6,396 nt of DNA from Acidimicrobiia bacterium. Its GTDB lineage: Bacteria > Actinomycetota > Acidimicrobiia > IMCC26256 > JAENVU01. The stretch covers positions 1 to 6,396 of the forward strand of contig JANYLF010000039.1 of NCBI GenBank assembly GCA_025357995.1, read 5' to 3'. Within the stretch, counting starts at the first letter, position 1. Each line of letters starts with the position of its first letter. A program made the translations under genes and the position numbers. This document shows positions 1 to 6,396 of this stretch, piece after piece. The notes under the pieces were generated by a model. The model worked only from the letters and a program-made list of their open reading frames with translations. It had not been told where the DNA came from and did not search any database.

Positions 1-1
1 G

Positions 2-1588
<1,587 letters not shown>

Positions 1589-1591
1589 TTC

Positions 1592-1613
1592 GGAGGGATC
1601 TCGACGCGCCCTC
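1592..1613 (+). promoter_or_regulatory. Purine-rich GGAGGG with weak hairpin upstream of ABC-F gene
   Basis: GGAGGG at 1592-1597 matches a strong Shine-Dalgarno sequence but ends 30 bases before the GTG start at 1628, much further than the usual 5-10. GAGGG (1593-1597) can pair with CCCTC (1609-1613) around an 11-base loop, a five-pair stem that would hide the GGAGGG. No poly-T tract follows, so it is not a rho-independent terminator. A regulatory role is only inference. Confidence 0.25.
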
Positions 1614-1627
1614 TAGCGTCGGTCGTC

Positions 1628-3247
1628 GTGCTGACGGCTCGTTCGGTCTCGAAATCAATCGGTGCGGCGATCGTGCTCGATGGCGTCTCGCTGTCGGTCG
1701 CGTCCGGCCAACGCGTGGGCATCGTCGGCCCGAACGGGATCGGCAAGTCCACACTGCTGCGGGTGTTGGCCGGCCTCGAATCGATCGACGGCGGGAGCGT
1801 GGAACGCGTTCCACCGAATGTCACCGTCGGACTGCTTCCCCAGGAGCCTGACGCCCGCCCGGGTGAGACGCTGCGGGCGTACCTCGCCCGCCGCACGGGT
1901 GTGCAAGCCGCGAACGAAGCGCTCGACGAGTGGACCGAGCGCTTGGCGGCGGACCCCGCATTGACGACCGAATACTCGGACGCGCTCGACCGGTTCCTCG
2001 CCGTCGGTGGTGCCGACTTCGACGCACGCGTTGGCCAGACCGGCGCCGAGGTCGGCCTGGCCGCCACTCGGCTCGATCTGGAGATGGCTGCGTTGAGTGG
2101 CGGTCAGTTCGCGCGCGCGGCCCTGGCCGCGATCCTGTTGAGCCGCTTCGATGTGTTGCTGCTCGACGAACCGACGAACAATCTCGATTTCGCGGGGTTG
2201 GAGCAGCTCGAACGCTTCGTGGGCACGACACCGAGCGCGGTGATCGTGGTGTCGCACGACCGCGCGTTCCTCGACGTCGCGGTGGATCGCATCGTCGAGA
2301 TCGAGGAGGAGTCGCACCGAGCAGTGGAATACGCGGGGGGATGGTCGGACTACGTGGCCGCCCGCGCACTCGCGCGGCGACAGGGTTATGAACAGCACGC
2401 GGAGTACGTGGCGAAGCGAGGTGCGTTGACGGCGCGGGCTCAGACCCAACGGGCGTGGTCCGAGGAAGGCAAAGCGCGCGTGAAGAAGAGCGGCGAGACC
2501 GACAAGTACATCAAGCACAACAAGGCGAACCGCAGCGAGAAGCAGGCCGGGAAGGCGCGGGCGACCGAACGTGCGGTGGAACGCCTGGAAGTCGTCGACA
2601 AGCCTTGGGAGGGATGGGAACTCAACCTGGAGTTCACGCCCACCGCCCGGAGCGGTGATGTCGTGGTGCGCCTGGAGCAGGCGGTCGTTCGGCGGGGCAC
2701 ATTCACCCTTGGCCCGCTGGACCTGGAGATCGCCTGGGGTGAGCGGGTCGCGATTCTGGGGCCGAATGGCTCGGGGAAGACGACGCTCCTTCGAGTGTTG
2801 CTGGGTGAGTTGGGGCTGGCCGAAGGGCGTCGTTGGATTGGGCCCGGCGTGACCGTCGGCGCGATGGATCAATCGCGCGCCGCGTTCCTGACGAACGAGC
2901 GATTGCTCGACGTGTTCATGGTCACGACGGGATTCGATCTCACGGAGTCCCGGTCGCTGCTCGCCAAATTTGGACTCACCGCCGACGACGTGACGCGGTC
3001 CGGCGGTGAGCTCTCGGCGGGGGAGCGGAGCCGCGCGCAGTTGGCCGCGTTGATGGCGAGAGGTGTGAACTGTCTGGTGCTCGACGAGCCGACGAATCAT
3101 CTCGATCTCGCGGCGATCGAACAGTTGGAGCACGCGCTCGTGGGTTTCGATGGAACGCTGTTACTCGTGAGTCATGATCGACGATTGCTCGAGGCGGTCC
3201 GGACCGACCGCGTCATCGAGCTGGACTCCGTTACCGCTTCGGGTTGA
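1628..3247 (+). CDS. ABC-F family ATP-binding protein, two ATPase domains
   Basis: This is a 539-residue soluble protein with two ABC ATPase domains and no membrane segment, the ABC-F layout. Family members bind the ribosome E site and act on translation or ribosome-targeting antibiotics. Domain 1 has Walker A GPNGIGKS (34-41), Q72, signature SGGQ (157-160), Walker B VLLLDE (176-181) and switch H210. Domain 2 has Walker A GPNGSGKT (378-385), Q415, signature LSAGE (462-466), Walker B VLDE (484-487) and H516. Between them lies a Lys/Arg-rich helical linker (about 245-325), the position of the tRNA-contacting linker. The catalytic residues look intact in both domains. GTG 1628 is the first possible in-frame start after the lon stop, and its usual ribosome-binding site is missing. 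It follows lon by 39 bases on the same strand and could be co-transcribed. The overall wording resembles a common actinobacterial ABC-F rather than a known resistance protein, but a resistance role cannot be excluded. Its 3' end overlaps the opposing gene by 17 bases. Confidence 0.93.
   Translation: MLTARSVSKSIGAAIVLDGVSLSVASGQRVGIVGPNGIGKSTLLRVLAGLESIDGGSVERVPPNVTVGLLPQEPDARPGETLRAYLARRTGVQAANEALDEWTERLAADPALTTEYSDALDRFLAVGGADFDARVGQTGAEVGLAATRLDLEMAALSGGQFARAALAAILLSRFDVLLLDEPTNNLDFAGLEQLERFVGTTPSAVIVVSHDRAFLDVAVDRIVEIEEESHRAVEYAGGWSDYVAARALARRQGYEQHAEYVAKRGALTARAQTQRAWSEEGKARVKKSGETDKYIKHNKANRSEKQAGKARATERAVERLEVVDKPWEGWELNLEFTPTARSGDVVVRLEQAVVRRGTFTLGPLDLEIAWGERVAILGPNGSGKTTLLRVLLGELGLAEGRRWIGPGVTVGAMDQSRAAFLTNERLLDVFMVTTGFDLTESRSLLAKFGLTADDVTRSGGELSAGERSRAQLAALMARGVNCLVLDEPTNHLDLAAIEQLEHALVGFDGTLLLVSHDRRLLEAVRTDRVIELDSVTASG
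3231..3247. other. Tail-to-tail overlap of convergent coding regions
   Basis: The plus-strand ABC-F gene ends at TGA 3245-3247. The minus-strand transporter gene ends at TAA read from 3233 to 3231. The two coding regions therefore share 17 bases on opposite strands. There is no intergenic space, and I see no strong GC stem with a T-tract on either strand nearby, so transcripts probably end inside the opposing gene or by Rho. Confidence 0.9.
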
Positions 3248-4778
3248 TCGATCCGCCCTTGGAGCGGTCCGGCAGCAGCGTGTCGTAGCCCGCGACATCG
3301 GGCTTGGGCTTCTCGGCGGGAGCGGGCGGGGGCGGTGGAAGATCCGAGACCTCCTCCGCGGCCGGGTCGACGACGGACGGAGCTGCCGCGGGTGGTTCGG
3401 CGGGTGGAGCTGCCGCGGGTGGAGCGACGACGGGCGGTTGGGCCGCGGGTGGCGGCGGTTCCGGCGTCCAGTCGACAGCCGGCGGCAGTGGCTCGGGCGC
3501 ATCGTTCACGGGTTCGGGGGCCAACCATGGGTCCGGCGCGTGGTCGGCGGCCGCGGCGACGGCAGCGGCGACGGCAGCGGCGACGGGCACGACGGGAGGC
3601 AAGGGAGGCGGCGGCACGCTCGCGGCGGGCGCGGGTGCTACGACCGCAGGCTCCGGCGCTACAGGTAGCGGTGCCACCGGTAGCGGTGCCACCGGTATCG
3701 GTGCCACCGGTATCGGGGGCAGCGGTGCCGCGGGCGGCGCCATGACACTGGTCGCCACCTCGAGCGGCGCGGTCACGGTGATGTCGCCGAGCGGGTGATG
3801 ACAGGCCACGAAGTGCGCCGGGCGTACTTCGCGCATCATGGGTTCGTCGGTCGCGCAGATGTCGGTAACCGCGGGACAGCGGGTACGGAACCGACAGCCC
3901 GAGGGCGGCGAGAGCGGTGACGGAATCTCGCCGCCGACACCGGCCCGCTCGGCCCTGGCCGCCTCGGGGTCGGCCTCGGGGATCGCGCTCAGCAGCGCGG
4001 CGGTGTACGGATGCGCGGGTGCTGCGTACAGGGTGTCTGGGTGCGCGAACTCGCACAGCTTCCCGAGGTACATGACCGCGACCTTGTCGCTCACGTTCTT
4101 CACGACCGCGAGGTCGTGTGCGATGAAGATGAGGGTGAGCCCGTACTTCTGCTTCATGTCTTCGAGCAGGTTCAGGATTTGGGCCTGCACCGAGACGTCG
4201 AGCGCGGAGACCGGTTCGTCGCAGATGATGAGCTTGGGCTCTGTGGCAACGGCGCGTGCGATCGAGATGCGTTGGCACTGGCCGCCCGAGAACTCGTGGG
4301 CTCGCTTGGGTCCGGCGACCGTGGGATCGATACCGACGGTCTCGAGCACGTCGTTGACGCGCCGGTTCCGAGACTCTTTGTCGCCGATCTTCCAAATATC
4401 GAGACCCTCGCGGACGATGTCTTGGACGCGCCGACGAGGGTTGAGCGACGAGATCGGGTCTTGGACGATCATCTGGAGCTTTGGCCGCGTTTCTCGCAGC
4501 ATCTCACCGGACATGGACGTGAGCTCGTGGCCTTCGAAGAGCACCGAGCCCGAAGTCGCATGTACGAGTTGCATGACGGCCTTGCCCATGGTCGATTTGC
4601 CGCAACCGGACTCGCCGACGAGTCCGAGCGTCTCGCCCGGCAACACGTCGATGCTCACGCTCGTGACCGCGTTGACCTTCAGGCCGCTCCGACCGACCGG
4701 GAACTCGACGACGAGATTCTCGATCCGCAGGACGGATTCACCGGCCGGACGCAGGTGCGCGGTACCGCTGCCGGCCAT
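3231..4778 (-). CDS. DppF/OppF-type peptide ABC transporter ATPase with long Pro/Ala-rich C-terminal tail
   Basis: This 515-residue protein is one of the two motor ATPases of an oligopeptide/dipeptide importer and sits on the cytoplasmic face of the membrane. It has Walker A GESGCGKST (55-63), Q-loop Q106, signature FSGGQCQR (163-170), Walker B LIICDE (183-188) and switch H221. The Opp/Dpp C-terminal module follows, with HPYTAALLSAIP (256-267) and four cysteines C295, C301, C308 and C326. Family members normally end near residue 330. Here about 180 more residues follow (333-515), roughly 30% proline with much alanine, including PIPVA/PLPVA pentapeptides and an AAAV run, closing in a charged stretch. 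Most third codon positions in the tail are G or C, which supports true coding. ATG 4778 was chosen because it overlaps the upstream stop as TGATG. No Shine-Dalgarno is evident there, so translation is probably coupled. The open frame continues further upstream but only antiparallel to other genes' codons. The substrate is not determinable. Confidence 0.93.
   Translation of the reverse strand: MAGSGTAHLRPAGESVLRIENLVVEFPVGRSGLKVNAVTSVSIDVLPGETLGLVGESGCGKSTMGKAVMQLVHATSGSVLFEGHELTSMSGEMLRETRPKLQMIVQDPISSLNPRRRVQDIVREGLDIWKIGDKESRNRRVNDVLETVGIDPTVAGPKRAHEFSGGQCQRISIARAVATEPKLIICDEPVSALDVSVQAQILNLLEDMKQKYGLTLIFIAHDLAVVKNVSDKVAVMYLGKLCEFAHPDTLYAAPAHPYTAALLSAIPEADPEAARAERAGVGGEIPSPLSPPSGCRFRTRCPAVTDICATDEPMMREVRPAHFVACHHPLGDITVTAPLEVATSVMAPPAAPLPPIPVAPIPVAPLPVAPLPVAPEPAVVAPAPAASVPPPPLPPVVPVAAAVAAAVAAAADHAPDPWLAPEPVNDAPEPLPPAVDWTPEPPPPAAQPPVVAPPAAAPPAEPPAAAPSVVDPAAEEVSDLPPPPPAPAEKPKPDVAGYDTLLPDRSKGGSINPKR
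3379..3422 (-). repeat. 17-bp direct repeat inside the Pro/Ala-rich tail
   Basis: The plus-strand 17-mer GGAGCTGCCGCGGGTGG occurs at 3379-3395 and again at 3406-3422, offset by 27 bases. The offset is nine codons, so the reading frame is kept. On the minus strand both copies encode a PPAAAP-like stretch of the transporter ATPase tail. Confidence 0.85.
3553..3587 (-). repeat. 12-bp tandem repeat encoding the Ala/Val run
   Basis: GCGGCGACGGCA (plus strand) is present at 3553-3564 and 3565-3576, and a nearly complete third copy ends at 3587. The unit is four codons long and encodes an AAAV-type repeat around residues 399-411 of the minus-strand ATPase tail. Copy-number changes would add or remove whole tetrapeptides without shifting the frame. 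Confidence 0.85.
3661..3720 (-). repeat. Four-copy 15-bp tandem repeat encoding PIPVA/PLPVA
   Basis: Four adjoining 15-base units on the plus strand start at 3661, 3676, 3691 and 3706. The consensus is ACCGGTAKCGGTGCC with a few mismatches (K is G or T). On the minus strand they encode four pentapeptides, two PIPVA and two PLPVA, at residues 355-374. The isoleucine and leucine codons there are ATA and CTA, which are unusual in such GC-rich DNA. Confidence 0.88.
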
Positions 4779-5884
4779 CAGACCGCGCCCATTGCCATTG
4801 CCGACGCGAGCCCGGCCTGCTGGTTGAACTCGAGTGCCGCACGACTCTCCGGAGTGCCGACCGGGATCCAACACCGGAACGCGTGACCCGGCTCGGCCGA
4901 GTCCAGGAGCGGCGGCTCCTCCGCGACGCATTTGGGCTGTGCGTACGGGCAGCGCGGCGAGAACTGACATCCCGCGGGTGGGTTGATGATGTCGGGCGGC
5001 CGACCGCCGATCGCGGTAAGGCGACTGTGGCTCGGCGCGCTGAGCTTCGGGATCGAACGCATCAACGCTTCGGTGTACGGGTGCGACATCGCCCGGAACA
5101 GCGTGCGCGTGGGCGCCGTTTCCACGACGCGACCGGCGTACATCACCGCGATGTCGTCGGCGCGATTCGCGACCACACCGAGGTCGTGGGTGACGAGGAT
5201 CATCGCCATGAACCGTTCCCGCTGTTGTTCTTGCAGCAGGTCCAGGATCTGGGCTTGCACCGTCACGTCGAGCGCGGTGGTGGGCTCGTCGGCGAAGAGC
5301 AGCTTCGGGCCACACGCGATCGCGATCGCGATGACGACGCGCTGGCGCATACCTCCCGACATCTGGTGCGGGTATTCCGTGAGGCGACGCTCGGCTTCGG
5401 GAATCCCGACCGATTGCAGCAGCGCGAGCGCGAGCTCCTTGCTGTAGTCCTTGGTGATGTCGAGGTGTTGGCGTAGCACCTCGGTGATCTGGTTTCCGAT
5501 CTTCATCACGGGGTTGAGCGACGTCATCGGGTCCTGGAACACCATCGCCATCTGCGAGCCCCAGAGTGATCGCAGCTGCTCGTCGGACGCGAGCACGAGA
5601 TCGCTGCCTTCGAACAGCGCTTGGCCCGATCGCACGATGTTGTTCCGGGGGAGCAGCCCCATGATGCTGCGGGAGAGCACCGATTTCCCGGAGCCGGACT
5701 CGCCCACGATCCCGAGGGTGCGGCCACGCTCGAGTGAGAACGTGACGCCGTCGACGGCACGGGCGAGGCCCCTCGGGGTCTTGAACGCGGTCTTGAGGTC
5801 GATCACATCGAGCAATGGGCCGTCCAGTGGTGCCGCTTCGAAGCGCTCGGCGCCGATGTTGGAACGGCGGCGACGTGGACTCAC
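4778..5884 (-). CDS. DppD/OppD-type peptide ABC transporter ATPase
   Basis: This 368-residue protein is the second motor ATPase of the oligopeptide/dipeptide importer and would pair with the product of the next gene. It has Walker A GESGSGKS (61-68), Q-loop Q117, signature MSGGMRQR (175-182), typical of the D-type subunit, Walker B LLFADE (195-200) and switch H233. The Opp/Dpp C-terminal module has HPYTEALMRSIP (268-279) and four cysteines C306, C312, C319 and C338. GTG 5884-5882 is chosen as the start because it overlaps the permease stop as GTGA and has a GGGAGAG site (5897-5891) six bases upstream. The protein begins with an arginine-rich segment (residues 4-7) and about 23 residues precede the ATPase fold. 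The length is close to family norms. The stop TGA (4780-4778) shares one base with the next start. Whether the load is di- or oligopeptides, or another substrate such as nickel, cannot be told from the ATPase. Confidence 0.94.
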   Translation of the reverse strand: MSPRRRRSNIGAERFEAAPLDGPLLDVIDLKTAFKTPRGLARAVDGVTFSLERGRTLGIVGESGSGKSVLSRSIMGLLPRNNIVRSGQALFEGSDLVLASDEQLRSLWGSQMAMVFQDPMTSLNPVMKIGNQITEVLRQHLDITKDYSKELALALLQSVGIPEAERRLTEYPHQMSGGMRQRVVIAIAIACGPKLLFADEPTTALDVTVQAQILDLLQEQQRERFMAMILVTHDLGVVANRADDIAVMYAGRVVETAPTRTLFRAMSHPYTEALMRSIPKLSAPSHSRLTAIGGRPPDIINPPAGCQFSPRCPYAQPKCVAEEPPLLDSAEPGHAFRCWIPVGTPESRAALEFNQQAGLASAMAMGAV

Positions 5885-6396
5885 AGCGCGCTCTCCCGAA
5901 CGGAGAACTTCGCTTGGAGCGCGTCGCCCAGGTAGTTCAGTGCCATCACCGTGACGAAGATGATGACCGACGGGATCAGCACGATATACGGCGCCGCGTC
6001 GATCTCGGTGCGGCCGCTGTTGATGATCGAGCCCCACGTGATCGTCTGCTTGTCTACTCCTGCGCCCACGATGGCCAACCCGGCTTCGGCCACGATCACG
6101 ACGGCGATACCGAGCAACGCGATCGACAACATCGCCGGCAACACATTGGGAACGATTTCGCGCACCATGACTCGGCCGTGCTTGGCCCCTTGCGCCCTGG
6201 CTGCGGTCACGAACTCGCGTTCAGACCAGGAGAGCGTGGCGGCGCGGGCAATACGAGAGAGCACCGGAATCGAAACAATTGCGAGAGCAACGGTTACCCA
6301 AAGCAATGAGTTGCCGAGGAACGTGACGATCGAAATCGCGAGCACCAAGGGAGGGAAGGCCAACAGGATGTCGGTGGTCGAACCGAGGACTGCTCC
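5881..6396 (-). CDS. DppC/OppC-type peptide ABC transporter permease, 5' end outside window
   Basis: This is the C-terminal 171 residues of an inner-membrane permease of the oligopeptide/dipeptide importer family. Full-length relatives are about 280-320 residues, so roughly the first 40% lies off the right edge. Hydrophobic segments occur at visible residues about 11-27, 31-48, 91-112 and 136-156. Between the second and third is the cytoplasmic EAA loop (EFVTAARAQG starting at 61, ending in IVPNVLP at 81-87), which docks onto the ATPases. Near the end, TWGSIINSG and NYLGDAL match the C-type permease (DppC/OppC) ending. The frame is open to the window edge, so the TTG near 6363 is internal and not a start. 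The stop TGA (5883-5881) overlaps the following GTG as GTGA. The order permease, D-type ATPase, F-type ATPase is the standard Opp/Dpp operon order. Confidence 0.93.
   Translation of the reverse strand, partial: GAVLGSTTDILLAFPPLVLAISIVTFLGNSLLWVTVALAIVSIPVLSRIARAATLSWSEREFVTAARAQGAKHGRVMVREIVPNVLPAMLSIALLGIAVVIVAEAGLAIVGAGVDKQTITWGSIINSGRTEIDAAPYIVLIPSVIIFVTVMALNYLGDALQAKFSVRESAL
5891..5897 (-). promoter_or_regulatory. Shine-Dalgarno site for DppD/OppD-type gene
   Basis: On the minus strand GGGAGAG (5897 down to 5891) lies six bases before the GTG at 5884. It is inside the end of the permease gene and supports the GTG start rather than a position further upstream in the open frame. Confidence 0.7.

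Noticed and set aside
1655..3133. Minus-strand open frame of 492 codons across the ABC-F gene.
   Set aside because: It is opposite intact ABC motifs on the plus strand. Long antisense frames are expected in GC-rich genes, and the translation shows no family motif.
3195..3206. Perfect 12-bp palindrome CGGTCCGGACCG near the convergent gene ends, considered as a bidirectional terminator or operator.
   Set aside because: It is inside the ABC-F coding region, leaves no room for a loop with a long stem, and has no T-tract on either side.
3304..3798. Plus-strand open frame of 164 codons, Gly/Ala/Thr-rich, resembling a PGRS-type repetitive protein.
   Set aside because: It is antisense to the repetitive tail of the transporter ATPase and its composition mirrors those repeats. 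It begins at a TTG without a ribosome-binding site and has no recognisable domain.
3838..4827. Plus-strand open frame of 329 codons over the F-type ATPase.
   Set aside because: It is antisense to conserved Walker and signature motifs, and its translation has no recognisable domain.
4779..5315. Upstream extension of the F-type ATPase frame to 5315.
   Set aside because: This part runs out of frame through the D-type ATPase gene and reads as Arg/Ala-rich nonsense. The coupled ATG at 4778 is the sensible start.
5885..6037. Upstream extension of the D-type ATPase frame to 6037.
   Set aside because: It overlaps the conserved permease C terminus in another frame. GTG 5884 has a good ribosome-binding site and the GTGA junction.

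Overview
The window is gap-free, high-GC, coding DNA whose proteins read as actinobacterial. The Lon protease, the ABC-F ATPase and the peptide-transporter subunits all have the wording expected of Actinomycetota, and the GTG starts, C/G-rich third codon positions and Pro/Ala-rich tail fit. A deep lineage such as Acidimicrobiia is a guess from the overall feel of the sequence; nothing here fixes the genus.

Left half, plus strand: the 3' two-thirds of an ATP-dependent Lon protease (2-1588, start off the left edge), then after 39 bases a complete ABC-F family protein with two ATPase domains (1628-3247). Both serve protein homeostasis or translation, but nothing shows that they work together. 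The short gap holds a purine-rich GGAGGG that lies too far from the GTG start to be an ordinary ribosome-binding site.

Right half, minus strand: the downstream end of an oligopeptide/dipeptide (Opp/Dpp) importer operon, read right to left. It contains the C-terminal part of a DppC/OppC-type permease (5881-6396, start off the right edge), a DppD/OppD-type ATPase (4778-5884) and a DppF/OppF-type ATPase (3231-4778). Consecutive genes overlap at GTGA and TGATG junctions, so translation is probably coupled. The two ATPases would form the heterodimeric motor under the membrane subunits. The solute-binding protein and the first permease are not in the window and would be expected further right.

The two halves converge and their coding regions overlap tail to tail by 17 bases (3231-3247), with no room for a conventional intergenic terminator. 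The most unusual feature is the last gene of the operon. Its normal Opp-type ATPase is followed by about 180 residues of proline/alanine-rich low-complexity sequence, encoded by short tandem DNA repeats. I see no RNA genes, mobile elements, CRISPR arrays or novel multi-gene system, and no stretch over 40 bases lacks a gene.
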